Shown here: positions 25,263 to 34,809 of the stretch, in pieces
Layout of the letters: each line of letters opens with the position of its first letter
Position numbering within the stretch: position 1 is the first letter of the stretch
Origin: Sphingobium yanoikuyae
GTDB taxonomy: Bacteria; Pseudomonadota; Alphaproteobacteria; Sphingomonadales; Sphingomonadaceae
DNA: 64,000 nucleotides
Assembly (NCBI RefSeq): GCF_013001025.1
Contig: NZ_CP053021.1
Coordinates: 1,116,001-1,180,000, forward strand
Direction: 5' to 3'
Translations under genes and position numbers: made by a program
The notes under the pieces: generated by a model
The model's database searches: none
The model's input: only the letters and a program-made list of their open reading frames with translations
What the model was told of the DNA's origin: nothing

Positions 25263-26794
25263 CCGATCGCGCCCGTTCCCTTGCCGACATGCCGCGCATC
25301 GGCCTTGCCGGCTGGCGTGGTCATCTGACCGCGCTCGGCGTGGTCGCGGCTGCCATCCTGACGCTCTTCTTCGACGATCTCTATTCGATGGTCTCGATCT
25401 GGTGGAACGCCTCCACCTTCGGCCATTGCCTCTTCATTCCGATCCTCATCGCCTGGCTGGTGCAGCAGCGTCTGCCCGGCCTGCGCCAGTTGGAGCCGGT
25501 CGCCTGGCCGCCGGGTCTGATCTGGCTGGGCCTTGGCGCCTTTGCCTGGCTGCTCGGCGCGGCGGCGGGCGTCGCGATGGTCCGCCATGGCGCGCTGGTC
25601 CTGATGCTCCAGGGCGCGGTGATCGCGCTGCTCGGGCCGATGGTGGCGCGCGCCTTGCTCTTCCCGCTCTTTTACGCCTTCTTCATGGTCCCCTTCGGTG
25701 AAGAGATCGTGCCGCATCTTCAGCTGGTGACGGCGCATCTCTCGATGATGTTCCTGACGCTGGCCGGCGTGCCCGCCCATATGGAGGGCATCTTCATCAC
25801 CACCCCGACCGGCTATTTCGAGGTGGCGGAGGCCTGTTCGGGCGCCAAATTCCTGATCGCCATGACCGCCTATGGCGCGCTGGTCTGTAATGTATGCTTC
25901 CAGAGCTGGCCGCGCCGCATCCTGTTCATGACCGGAGCGCTTACCTTGTCGGTGCTGGCCAATGGCGTGCGCGCCTTCGCCACCATATTGGTCGCCCATC
26001 TGACCACGGTGGATGCCGCTGTCGGTTTCGACCATGTCGTCTATGGCTGGGTGTTCTTCGCGATCATCATGATCATCGTGATGGCGACCGCTTGGCCATT
26101 TTTCGATCGCAAGCCCGGCGACCCCTGGTTCGATCCCGTGCCGCTGCAGCGCCCTGTCCGGCGGCAGGCGCCGGCCGGCATGATGGCGGCCATCGCACTC
26201 GGCATCATCGTCGCCGCGCCGCTCTGGCTGGCGGCCACTGCGGCCACCGCCCGTCCGCTGCCATCGCGCATCGATCTGCCGGCGGTGCCGGGCTGGACCC
26301 GCACCAGTGCCGCCCAGACCTATCCCTGGAAACCGCGCTTCGATGGCGCCGATCATTTCATCTCTGGCCGCTATGCCAACGCGCAGGGACAGGTCGTGGA
26401 CCTCGTCGTCGCCGCCTTTGACCGGCAGGAGGACAAGCGCGAACTGGTCGGTTTCGGCCAGGGCGCGGTCGATCCCGACAAGGAATGGACTTGGTCCTCG
26501 CCCGCACCGGCGCCCGCCGAAGCGCGCGGCGAGCAGATCACCGGTCCCGGCCCGCTCGTCCGCCATGTCGTCAGCTTCTATGTGGTGGGGCAGGGCGCGC
26601 CGACCGGCAGCAAGCCGGAAGTGAAGATCCAGACCATGCTCGCTCGCCTGCTGGGCCGCGATCCGCGCTCGGTCGCGATCCTCGTTTCCGCCGAAGAACA
26701 TCCCGGCCATCCCTCCGACGCGGCGATCTCTGTCTTCCTGCGCGATCTGGGCAATGTGAAGGAATTGGCTGACCGCAGCGCGGGCATAGGCTAG
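25259..26794 (+). CDS. xrtA: Exosortase A with C-terminal EpsI domain
   Basis: The product has 511 residues. The N-terminal 290 residues contain about eight membrane segments and the exosortase catalytic triad: C193 in EACSGAKFL, R238 in NGVRAF and H259 in FDHVVYGW. These transpeptidase-like enzymes cleave PEP-CTERM proteins near the C-terminus. After a further membrane segment (about 306-328), residues 335-511 form an EpsI-type periplasmic domain (PAVPGWTRTSA and following), here fused into the same chain. It overlaps the upstream glycosyltransferase gene by four bases. No PEP-CTERM substrate is encoded in this window. Confidence 0.95.
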   Translation: MTDRARSLADMPRIGLAGWRGHLTALGVVAAAILTLFFDDLYSMVSIWWNASTFGHCLFIPILIAWLVQQRLPGLRQLEPVAWPPGLIWLGLGAFAWLLGAAAGVAMVRHGALVLMLQGAVIALLGPMVARALLFPLFYAFFMVPFGEEIVPHLQLVTAHLSMMFLTLAGVPAHMEGIFITTPTGYFEVAEACSGAKFLIAMTAYGALVCNVCFQSWPRRILFMTGALTLSVLANGVRAFATILVAHLTTVDAAVGFDHVVYGWVFFAIIMIIVMATAWPFFDRKPGDPWFDPVPLQRPVRRQAPAGMMAAIALGIIVAAPLWLAATAATARPLPSRIDLPAVPGWTRTSAAQTYPWKPRFDGADHFISGRYANAQGQVVDLVVAAFDRQEDKRELVGFGQGAVDPDKEWTWSSPAPAPAEARGEQITGPGPLVRHVVSFYVVGQGAPTGSKPEVKIQTMLARLLGRDPRSVAILVSAEEHPGHPSDAAISVFLRDLGNVKELADRSAGIG

Positions 26795-26804
26795 GACCGT
26801 AACA

Positions 26805-28700
26805 ATGTGCGGAATTGCGGGCATCTTCCATCTCGAAACGGCCAAGCCGGTCGATCCTGCGCGGGTGCGCGCCATGCTGGACGTGATGCCGCATCGGGGG
26901 CCGGACGGCAGCGGCATATGGACCGCGCCGGGCGTGGGCCTGGGCCATCTGCGCCTGTCGATCATCGACCTTGGCGGTGGCGCCCAGCCGATGCTGACCG
27001 AGGATGAAAGCCTGGTCGTCACCTTCAACGGCGAAATCTACAATTTCGCCGAGGTTCGTGCCGAACTGGAGGCGAAGGGCCATGTCTTCCGCACCGACAG
27101 CGATACCGAAGTCATCCTGCATGGCTATCGCCAATGGGGCGAGGAGTGCGTGCAACGCTTCAACGGCATGTTCGCCTTCGCCCTGTTCGATGCGCGCGCG
27201 CAGTCGCTCTGGCTGGTGCGCGACCGGCTGGGAGTGAAGCCGCTCCATTATGCCCTGTTGTCGGATGGCAGCCTGATCTTCGGGTCGGAACTGAAAAGCC
27301 TGCTCGCGCACCCCTTGCTTCGCCGCGCGCCGGACCTGAGCGCGGTCGAGGATTATCTCGCCTATGGCTATGTCCCCGACGATGCCTGCATGGTCGCGGG
27401 CGTGCGCAAGCTGGGTGCGGGCGAGACGCTGCGCCTCGTGCGCGGCCGTTCGCTGCCCCATCCGCAACGCTATTGGGACATCAGCTTTGCCGATCGCAGC
27501 AAGGCCAGGCCGGAGGCGCTGGAGGAGGAACTGGTCGCGCTGATGCGTCAGGCGGTGCGCTCGCGCATGGTGTCCGACGTGCCGCTCGGCGCCTTCCTGT
27601 CCGGCGGCGTCGACAGCAGCAGCGTCGTTGCCTTGATGGCGGAGGCATCGAACCAGGCGGTCAAGACCTGCACCATCGGCTTCGACGTCGCCAGCCTGGA
27701 CGAGACCGCCTATGCCGACCGGATTGCCCGGCGCTTCGCAACCGATCACCGCACGCGCATCGTATCACCCGATGATTATGGATTGGCCGACACGCTGGCC
27801 TTTCATTTCGACGAACCCTTTGCCGATGCCTCCGCGCTGCCCACCTACCGGGTGTGCGAACTGGCGCGCGAACAGGTGACGGTGGCCCTGTCCGGCGACG
27901 GCGCGGACGAGGCGTTTGCCGGTTATCGCCGCCATCGCTTCCAGATGCAGGGGGAGAGGCTGCGTGGCCTGATCCCCGCTTCGGTGCGCGAACCCTTGTT
28001 CGGTACGCTTGGCCGCTATTATCCCAAGGCTGACTGGGCGCCGCGCCCGCTGCGCGCCAAATCGACTTTCCTGGAGCTGGCCGGCGACGGCGGCGAAGCC
28101 TATGCCGCCTCGGTCGGGGTCACGCCCCATGCGCTGCGCCAGCGTCTCTTCAGCCAGGACATGAAGAGCCGGCTGGGCGCCTATCGCGCCGAGGATCGCT
28201 ATATCAAGGCGATGGCCAATGCCCCGGCGCGCGATCCGCTCGACCGCGCCCAATATGCCGATATCCGCATCTGGCTGCCCGGCGACATCCTGACCAAGAG
28301 CGACCGGATGAGCATGGCCGTCAGCCTGGAGGCGCGCGAGCCGCTGCTCGACCATCGGCTGGTCGAATTTGCCGCCCGCCTGCCGGTGGCCCAGCGCATT
28401 CGCGGCAATAGCGGCAAATATCTCATGAAGAAGGCGATGGAGCCCTTCCTGCCGCAGGATATTCTCTACCGCCCGAAAATGGGCTTCGTGACGCCGATCA
28501 GCGCCTGGTTCCGCGGCGCGCTGGCGGGTGAGGCGACGGCGGTCGCCGGCGGCTCGGCGCTGGCCCGCACCGGCTGGTTCGACACGAAGATGCTCGCCAA
28601 GGTCGCGGCCGATCACAAGGCTGGCATGGCCGATCATGGCCGGCTGCTCTGGCAAATGGTGATGCTCGACAAGGCGCTCGGCCGGCTGTTCGGCGCGTGA
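26805..28700 (+). CDS. XrtA/PEP-CTERM system amidotransferase (asparagine-synthase-like)
   Basis: The product has 631 residues. The N-terminal nucleophile C2 (MCGIAGIFHLE) and the HRGPDG and FNGEIYN motifs form a class II glutamine amidotransferase domain (1-200). The ATP-pyrophosphatase motif SGGVDSSSV lies near residue 266. The full set of active-site residues suggests it can amidate a carboxylate with glutamine nitrogen, probably on a sugar or peptide of the exosortase polysaccharide rather than free aspartate. It follows xrtA by ten bases. Confidence 0.92.
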   Translation: MCGIAGIFHLETAKPVDPARVRAMLDVMPHRGPDGSGIWTAPGVGLGHLRLSIIDLGGGAQPMLTEDESLVVTFNGEIYNFAEVRAELEAKGHVFRTDSDTEVILHGYRQWGEECVQRFNGMFAFALFDARAQSLWLVRDRLGVKPLHYALLSDGSLIFGSELKSLLAHPLLRRAPDLSAVEDYLAYGYVPDDACMVAGVRKLGAGETLRLVRGRSLPHPQRYWDISFADRSKARPEALEEELVALMRQAVRSRMVSDVPLGAFLSGGVDSSSVVALMAEASNQAVKTCTIGFDVASLDETAYADRIARRFATDHRTRIVSPDDYGLADTLAFHFDEPFADASALPTYRVCELAREQVTVALSGDGADEAFAGYRRHRFQMQGERLRGLIPASVREPLFGTLGRYYPKADWAPRPLRAKSTFLELAGDGGEAYAASVGVTPHALRQRLFSQDMKSRLGAYRAEDRYIKAMANAPARDPLDRAQYADIRIWLPGDILTKSDRMSMAVSLEAREPLLDHRLVEFAARLPVAQRIRGNSGKYLMKKAMEPFLPQDILYRPKMGFVTPISAWFRGALAGEATAVAGGSALARTGWFDTKMLAKVAADHKAGMADHGRLLWQMVMLDKALGRLFGA

Positions 28701-28996
28701 CCGGCGTATTGCGCGCGCCTTTTGGCAGTTTTTTGGCGTTGATAGGGCCGTGGCTGATCTGGCTAGGCTTTGCGCATTTCGTTCGGCCTCATTGGTATGG
28801 GAGCTTGGCCGCCATCGCCGCTGCGACACTGTCGATCTTCGTGGGGCTATATGGTCTATGGCTATGCCTTCCACCTCGGCCGAACGGTAAATCGGTATGG
28901 CAACTGACCCTTTTTATAATCTATGCCGTCGGGATCGTAATTGCGCAGCCGATTATCGGTCTCGTGTCGATTTGCACGACAGGTGACTGCATTTAG
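28697..28996 (+). CDS. Small membrane protein, function unknown
   Basis: The product has 99 residues, starting at a GTG that overlaps the amidotransferase stop by four bases. Three hydrophobic segments are visible: near 9-28, 35-57 and 70-90 (LFIIYAVGIVIAQPIIGLVS). Two or three cysteines cluster at the C-terminus (SICTTGDCI). Its base composition is less GC-rich than its neighbours. No family is recognised. Placement between the amidotransferase and the initiating sugar transferase suggests a role in polymer assembly, but that is only context. Confidence 0.55.
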   Translation: MTGVLRAPFGSFLALIGPWLIWLGFAHFVRPHWYGSLAAIAAATLSIFVGLYGLWLCLPPRPNGKSVWQLTLFIIYAVGIVIAQPIIGLVSICTTGDCI

Positions 28997-29044
28997 GGTG
29001 CGGGCCTTGCAACCGGCCCCGCCCGGTGCCAACGGGACAGCATA

Positions 29045-30415
29045 ATGATCATGCAGGGCGCCTCATTGACTGTCTCGAAGGAAATTGTGCGGCTGCGCCT
29101 CTATGCGCTGTGCCTGGCCGGCGACATGGCGGGGCTGTTCATCGCCTTCCTCCTCGCCAATTTCCTGGTCGTCGGCGCCTTTCTGGGCGAACCGGGCAAG
29201 CCCCATGGCCTGGTGATGTTCTCGATGGTCGCGCCGCTCTATGCGATCCTCGCGGTGCAGGGCGGTGCCTATGGCATCAACACGCTGGATCGCGTGCGCC
29301 GCGGCATCTTCCGCGCGCTGCTGGCGCTGGCGCAGGCGGCGCTGTTGATGTTGCTGATCGTCTATCTGGGCAAGATCGCCGAACAGCTATCCCGTCTGAC
29401 CTTCCTCACCGGCCTGCTGCTGGGCGCCGCAACGCTGGCGCTGGTGCGTCTGGCCGTCGCGCGCCTCGCCGTCCGGCTGCTGGGCGATGTTCCGCATCTC
29501 ACCGCCGTCATCATGGACGGGGTCGCGATCGAGACCGGCGCCCATATGGAGGTGATCCAGGCGGACGCCGCCAATCTCCATCCCGAACGCCATGATGCCG
29601 ACATGGCCGCACGCCTGGCCGCTGCGGTCGGCATGGCGGAGAGGGTGATCGTCGCCTGTCCGCTCGAACGGATGGATGACTGGTCGGCGGCACTCAAGTC
29701 GCTCTCGGCACGGGGCGAGATCGTCGTCCCCGAACTGCTGCGCTTCGCCCCCGCGCGGGTGGACGAGTTTGACGGCCAGCCGACGATCATCGTCGCCGGC
29801 GGCCCGCTGCAATTCCGCGACCGCCTGATCAAGCGGCTGTTCGACATCATCGTCGCCACCATTGCCACCATCGCGCTGTCGCCCGTCCTGTTCGGCGCCG
29901 CTCTGGCGGTGAAGCTGACCAGCCCCGGCCCGATCCTCTTCCGCCAGCCGCGCATCGGCAAGGATGGGCGGCCCTTTTCCATCTACAAGTTCCGCTCGAT
30001 GCGGACCGAGGCGAGCGACCACAAGGCCGCAACGCTGACCAGGCGCGACGATGATCGTGTGACCCGCGTCGGCGCGTTCCTGCGCAAGACCAGCATCGAT
30101 GAACTGCCCCAGCTCTTCAATGTGCTGAACGGCGACATGAGCGTCGTCGGTCCGCGCCCCCATGCCGCCGCCGCCAAGGCAGGCGACAGCCTCTATTGGG
30201 AGGTCGATGCCCGCTATTGGGAACGGCATTGCATCAAGCCGGGCATGACCGGCCTGGCCCAGGTGCGCGGCCATCGCGGCGCAACCGATCATCATCAGGA
30301 TCTGATCGACCGGCTCCAGTCGGACTTGGAATATGTCAGCGACTGGTCGATCTGGCGCGACCTGCGCATCATCGTCGCGACGCTGGGCGTGCTGGTCCAT
30401 CACAAGGCCTATTGA
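29045..30415 (+). CDS. Undecaprenyl-phosphate sugar phosphotransferase (initiating)
   Basis: The product has 456 residues. The N-terminal half has four to five membrane segments and a degenerate CoA-binding-like middle. Residues about 265-456 are the bacterial sugar transferase catalytic domain: [60 protein letters not shown] and VGPRPH. It transfers a sugar-1-phosphate to undecaprenyl phosphate and starts repeat-unit synthesis. The start is ATG 29045; an ATG two codons later is possible. The following glycosyltransferase starts two bases after its stop. Confidence 0.92.
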   Translation: MIMQGASLTVSKEIVRLRLYALCLAGDMAGLFIAFLLANFLVVGAFLGEPGKPHGLVMFSMVAPLYAILAVQGGAYGINTLDRVRRGIFRALLALAQAALLMLLIVYLGKIAEQLSRLTFLTGLLLGAATLALVRLAVARLAVRLLGDVPHLTAVIMDGVAIETGAHMEVIQADAANLHPERHDADMAARLAAAVGMAERVIVACPLERMDDWSAALKSLSARGEIVVPELLRFAPARVDEFDGQPTIIVAGGPLQFRDRLIKRLFDIIVATIATIALSPVLFGAALAVKLTSPGPILFRQPRIGKDGRPFSIYKFRSMRTEASDHKAATLTRRDDDRVTRVGAFLRKTSIDELPQLFNVLNGDMSVVGPRPHAAAAKAGDSLYWEVDARYWERHCIKPGMTGLAQVRGHRGATDHHQDLIDRLQSDLEYVSDWSIWRDLRIIVATLGVLVHHKAY

Positions 30416-30417
30416 CC

Positions 30418-31545
30418 GTGACCAACCTGCTGCTCGCCCTCGTCCTGCTGGCCTCGTTGGTCGCCGTCGCCTGGCCCTTCCTCTTTTATCCGCTGATCCT
30501 GCGGATGCTGCCAACCCGCGCGGAAACGCCGGTCGCCTGCCCGGTGCCCAGCGCGTCGCTGCTTTTCTGCGCCTATAATGAGGCGGGTGCGATGCCGGAA
30601 AAGCTCGCCAATCTGGCGATGCTGAAAGGCCGGCATCCCACGCTCGAAATCCTCGCCTTTGACGATGGATCGTCCGACGAGACCGCCGCGCTGATCGCGG
30701 CGCAGGGCGATCTCGTCACTTTGCTGCGCGGGCCGGGTCGCAGCGGCAAGGCGCATGGCATGAAATTGCTGGCCGCCCGTGCGCGAGGCGACATACTGAT
30801 CTTCACCGACGCCAATGTGCTGCTGGATGCCGACGCGATCGATAATCTGCTCGCCCGCTATGCCGATCCCGATATCGGCGGCGTGCTCGGCTCGCTCCAT
30901 TATCTGGGCGAGGGCGACAGCGCGACCGCCGCCGTCGGCTCGCTCTACTGGCGGATCGAGGAGCGACTGAAGGACGAGGAGTCGCGCACCGGCAATGTGC
31001 TGGGCGCCGACGGCTCGATCTTCTCTATCCGTCGCTCTCTCTATCCGGAATTTCCCGATAGCGTGCTGGACGACCTCACCGTCTCCATGGCGGTGGTCTT
31101 CGCCGGCAAGCGGCTGGTGAAGGCGAAGGATGTGATTGCGCGCGAGCGGCTGGTGACGGGGCGCAAGGACGAATATCGGCGCAAGGTGCGGATCGCCGCG
31201 CGCGCCTGGCACACGCACAGCCATTTGCGCCCGCAACTGCGCCGCATGGCCGCGATCGACCGGTTCAAATATGCCTCGCGCAAGATCGTGCGCTGGTTTG
31301 GCGGCGCCTTCATCCTGACCGGCGCGATCGCCGCAGGCGCGCTGGCACTGCGCCTGTCGCCCATGCTCTACATGCTCGGCGCGATCGGCCTTGCGCTGCT
31401 CGCCTGGATCGGCCTGCGCTCGCGCGGCGGGCCGCTTGCCGCGCTGGTCGACATCATGATCGCCTATGCCGCCACCTTGCAGGGCGTGCTCAAGGCGATG
31501 AGCGGCCGCACCGTCACAATCTGGAATCCTGCCCAGTCGCGATAG
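30418..31545 (+). CDS. Glycosyltransferase family 2, membrane-anchored
   Basis: The product has 375 residues with a GTG start two bases after the upstream stop. One N-terminal membrane segment (3-28) is followed by a GT-A domain with LLFCAYNEA, FDDGSSDET and the metal-binding IFTDANVLLD, then LGADGSIFSIRR. Two or three C-terminal membrane segments (about 300-350) follow. It resembles processive or EPS-type family 2 transferases. It adds a sugar to the growing lipid-linked repeat at the inner membrane. Confidence 0.88.
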   Translation: MTNLLLALVLLASLVAVAWPFLFYPLILRMLPTRAETPVACPVPSASLLFCAYNEAGAMPEKLANLAMLKGRHPTLEILAFDDGSSDETAALIAAQGDLVTLLRGPGRSGKAHGMKLLAARARGDILIFTDANVLLDADAIDNLLARYADPDIGGVLGSLHYLGEGDSATAAVGSLYWRIEERLKDEESRTGNVLGADGSIFSIRRSLYPEFPDSVLDDLTVSMAVVFAGKRLVKAKDVIARERLVTGRKDEYRRKVRIAARAWHTHSHLRPQLRRMAAIDRFKYASRKIVRWFGGAFILTGAIAAGALALRLSPMLYMLGAIGLALLAWIGLRSRGGPLAALVDIMIAYAATLQGVLKAMSGRTVTIWNPAQSR

Positions 31546-31622
31546 TCTTTCGCGTTGATCCCCTCTCGCCAAAGCCGCGCCATATTGTATAGGCCGGAAG
31601 CTGATACCGAGCGGAGAATGGC

Positions 31623-32375
31623 GTGATTACTGTCCAGCGGGTGGCCAAGGCCGCCGGCAAGCATCTGACCAAATTGGGTCTCGACCTGCGCAAGGCACTG
31701 GGTGCCTCCGCCAATCGCGGCTGCCCGGCCTGCGGCATGACGGTCGTCGGCTTCTTCCGCTATGGCGACAATGGCGAATGGGGCTGCCCCAATTGCAGCG
31801 CTTCACCGCGCGAGCGGCTGATGAACTATCTCCTCATGAAGGGCGTGCTGACCGTGCCGACCGACGGCGCGATCCTGCACATGGCCCCCAATGAAGGGAG
31901 CCTGGTCAAGCGCTTCTCTGCGGCGGCCGACTATGTCCCGGCCGATCTTGATCCCGCGCGCTATACCGTGCCCGGCATGCACAAGGTCGACCTGATGGCG
32001 CTGTCCGACACCGATCGATACGACCTCTTCTATGCCAGCCATGTGATGGAGCATGTGCCCGATGACATGGCCGTGCTGCGCAATATCCTGCGCGCGCTCA
32101 AGCCCGGCGGCGAAGCCTGGCTGATCGTGCCGCTGTGGGACAAGCCGACCGAGGATGGCAGCTTCGACATCCCCCCGCGCGAGCGCGAACGGCGCTTTGG
32201 CCAGTGGGACCATGTCCGCCAATATGGCCTCGACTTTGCCGATCGCATCCGCGCCGCCGGCTTCGCGCTGGAGGAAATCGACGCGCGCGACATCGACGCC
32301 GACACGCGCCATTTCTATGCGCTCGATGATCGGCTGTTCCGGGCGCGCAAGCCGCTGGGAACAGCGACGCAGTGA
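31623..32375 (+). CDS. SAM-dependent methyltransferase with N-terminal zinc ribbon
   Basis: The product has 250 residues, GTG start with GGAG at good spacing. Residues 34-57 contain CPAC and CPNC, a zinc ribbon. The rest is a class I methyltransferase: ILHMAPNEGSLVKRF at the usual motif I position, YDLFYASHVMEHVPDD and LKPGGEAWLIVPL. Such proteins occur in polysaccharide clusters and probably methylate a sugar. It overlaps the flippase gene by four bases. Confidence 0.82.
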   Translation: MITVQRVAKAAGKHLTKLGLDLRKALGASANRGCPACGMTVVGFFRYGDNGEWGCPNCSASPRERLMNYLLMKGVLTVPTDGAILHMAPNEGSLVKRFSAAADYVPADLDPARYTVPGMHKVDLMALSDTDRYDLFYASHVMEHVPDDMAVLRNILRALKPGGEAWLIVPLWDKPTEDGSFDIPPRERERRFGQWDHVRQYGLDFADRIRAAGFALEEIDARDIDADTRHFYALDDRLFRARKPLGTATQ

Positions 32376-33673
32376 GCATGCTCGCGCGGATGGAGGCATC
32401 CGCCCGCATGCTCGCGCTGGTCAAGCTCGCCAATGTCGGGCTGGTGATGATCTGGGGCTTCGCCGTCACCTTCGTCTTCGTGCGGGTGCTGCCGCTGGCG
32501 GAGTTCCAGGCCTTCCTGCTGCTCGTCGCCTTCGGCAATTTCACCATCTCGGCGGAATTCGGCCTCACCAGCATCATCTATGCGCGCCTGCGCCGCTTCT
32601 GGCTGGGCAGCGATGAGGAGGCGGCCGATGGCGGCTTCCGGCTGGAGGAAATGGGTGTCCTCTTCCTCTTCCTCGGGCTGCTGATCGCCGGCGCGGTCGT
32701 CCTCCTGCTCGGCGCGCTGGCGCTGGAAGGGCTGCATACGGCGATGCCAGTGCTGTTCCTGCTCTTCTTCCTCACCGCCTGCCTCAACCTGCCGGCTTTG
32801 CTTGCCAAGCGGGCGCTGGCGGCGATCGACGGCAATTTCCTGTGGGAAGGGCTGGATTGCGCCCGCCGCCTGGTGACGATCGGCTTGCTGGCGGCGATCC
32901 TGTTTGGGCTCGATCCGCGCCTGTCGGTCGCGCTGCAACTGGCGATCAGCGTTCTGGTGATCGGCTATGCCATCGTCCATGTCCATCGCCGCCTTAACAT
33001 GCGCCGCAGCCACTGGTTCGCCTTCCGCGTCGGTGGCGGCCATGTGCGCCGCCATTATCTGCGCGATATCGGTGCGTCGGCGGCCTTCACCGTGTCGGAT
33101 ATCGTCGCCTATAACGCGCCCTATTTCACCATCGCCATGGCCACCAGCGATGCCCGGCCGATGCTGCTGTTCGACTTTTTCTTCAAGATGTCGCGCTCGC
33201 TCTCGATGCTGGTGCGCGCCATGGTGGAGGCGGCCCTGCCGCGCATCACCCGCGCCTATCATGCCGGCGAAAGCGCGCGGGTGCGCCAGCTCCTGACCCG
33301 CGCGCTCGGCGCTGCGCTCTTCTTCGCGCTGGCCGGTTCGGCGCTGCTGATGCTGATCGGCGGCTGGCTGTTCGACAAGCTGTTCGACGGCCGAGCCGCG
33401 ATCGACCAGGCCGACCTTGGCCTCACCGCGCTGGCACTGGTCGCGCTGTCGGTCATCTGCGTCTCGGTCTATGTCCAGGCCGCGCTCGGCCGCTTTGCCC
33501 ATCTGCTCCAGCGCTCGCTGCCTTTCCTTGCCGGTTCGCTGCTCAGCGTGCCGCTCGCCGGCGCGCTCTGGCCCGATCGCTTCGATCTCGGCTTCCTCGG
33601 TCTCTATGCCTTGACCCTGATGCTGGCGGCTGGCCTGCATCTCGTCTCGCTGCGCCGGCTGGTGCGCGCATGA
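32372..33673 (+). CDS. Wzx-like polysaccharide flippase (MOP superfamily)
   Basis: The product has 433 residues with 11-12 predicted membrane segments spread over the whole length. The start is GTG 32372 (four-base overlap) or ATG 32378. The first part (LVKLANVGLVMIWGFAVTF) and the pattern of paired helices fit the oligosaccharide flippases that move lipid-linked repeat units to the periplasm. It is the only flippase candidate in the cluster, and no Wzy polymerase is clearly recognisable, although the membrane protein at 35552 is another multi-spanning candidate. Confidence 0.82.
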   Translation: MSMLARMEASARMLALVKLANVGLVMIWGFAVTFVFVRVLPLAEFQAFLLLVAFGNFTISAEFGLTSIIYARLRRFWLGSDEEAADGGFRLEEMGVLFLFLGLLIAGAVVLLLGALALEGLHTAMPVLFLLFFLTACLNLPALLAKRALAAIDGNFLWEGLDCARRLVTIGLLAAILFGLDPRLSVALQLAISVLVIGYAIVHVHRRLNMRRSHWFAFRVGGGHVRRHYLRDIGASAAFTVSDIVAYNAPYFTIAMATSDARPMLLFDFFFKMSRSLSMLVRAMVEAALPRITRAYHAGESARVRQLLTRALGAALFFALAGSALLMLIGGWLFDKLFDGRAAIDQADLGLTALALVALSVICVSVYVQAALGRFAHLLQRSLPFLAGSLLSVPLAGALWPDRFDLGFLGLYALTLMLAAGLHLVSLRRLVRA

Positions 33674-34809
33674 AGATCGCCATGCTCGATCCGTCGCTCT
33701 TCACCGGGCGCTATGATGACGGGCTGTGCGCCGGCCTGGCGCAGGCGGGCGCTAACGTGACCCTGCTCGGCCGGCCGATGCGCGCCACCGATGCGATCGT
33801 GCCGCAGGGCTATAGCTACGCCCCGCGCTTCTTCCGCCGCAGCGAGGCGCTGCGCGATCGGCTGGGGGAGGGGCGGGCCTTCCGCCTTGCCAAGGCGGCC
33901 GAATATGGCCTGACCTGCGCGCTCGGCAATCTTGATGCGATGACCGGCGCGGACGTGACCCATGTCCAGTGGTTGCCGCTGGCGCCGGCCGACCGGCTGA
34001 TGCTCGATCGGCTCAGGGGGCGCACCGCGCTCGTCCACACCGTCCATAATGCCGATGCCTATCATGCCGACAGCGGCCTGCAGGGGCGCGGCTATCGCGC
34101 GCTGCTCGATCGGTTCGACGCGCTGATCGTCCATGGCGACACGACGCGCGCGGCGCTGGTCGGACAGGGCGTCGAACCCGCCCGCATCCATGTGACGCCG
34201 CACCCACCGATGCAGCTTGCGCCCGCCACCCCTGCGGACCTCGCCGCCATTCCCGATCCCGCCGCGCCCCGCATCCTCTTCTTCGGCACGATCCGCCCAT
34301 ACAAGGGCGTCGACCTGCTGGTGGAGGCCTGCCTGTCGCTCTGGCGCGCGGGCCATGATTTTGAGCTGGTGCTGGCCGGCAAGCCCTTCATGGATGTCGC
34401 GCCGATCCTCGATCCGGTCCATGCCGCCGGCTTCGGCGACCGTCTCATCACCGATTTCGGCTTCCTCACCGAACCCCGGCTCGACGCGCACATGGCGAAC
34501 GCCGACCTGATGGTCTTTCCCTATCGCCATATCGATTCGAGCGGCGCCTTCCTGTCGGCGCTGCACCATGGCAAGGCGATGGTCACCTCCGACGCGGGCA
34601 TGTTCGGCACCCTGCCGGACGGTGTCACCACGCGGGTTCCGGCCGGAAATGCGGTGGCGCTTGGCCAAGCCCTCTTGCCGCTGATCGAAAGCGCGGCCAT
34701 CAGGCAGGCAGCGGGTGCGCGGGCGCGCGCCTATGGAGATATTATGGGCAATTGGAAGGACATGGCCTTGGCGACGATGGATATTTACCGCCAGGTGCTG
34801 CGCGCATGA
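33670..34809 (+). CDS. Glycosyltransferase, GT4 family-like
   Basis: The product has 379 residues. The GT-B pattern includes an N-terminal acceptor domain (MKIAMLDPSLFTGRYDDGLC), the central PRILFFGTIRPYKGVDLLVE near residue 200 and the donor-site region with ADLMVFPYRHIDSSGAFLSA near 280. Four-base overlaps link it to the flippase before and the methyltransferase after. The sugar donor cannot be assigned. Confidence 0.88.
   Translation: MKIAMLDPSLFTGRYDDGLCAGLAQAGANVTLLGRPMRATDAIVPQGYSYAPRFFRRSEALRDRLGEGRAFRLAKAAEYGLTCALGNLDAMTGADVTHVQWLPLAPADRLMLDRLRGRTALVHTVHNADAYHADSGLQGRGYRALLDRFDALIVHGDTTRAALVGQGVEPARIHVTPHPPMQLAPATPADLAAIPDPAAPRILFFGTIRPYKGVDLLVEACLSLWRAGHDFELVLAGKPFMDVAPILDPVHAAGFGDRLITDFGFLTEPRLDAHMANADLMVFPYRHIDSSGAFLSALHHGKAMVTSDAGMFGTLPDGVTTRVPAGNAVALGQALLPLIESAAIRQAAGARARAYGDIMGNWKDMALATMDIYRQVLRA

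Noticed and set aside
25181..27028. 615-codon minus-strand frame over xrtA
   Set aside because: It is antisense to exosortase with its full catalytic triad and is rich in His/Asp/Arg in the way antisense frames of GC-rich genes are.
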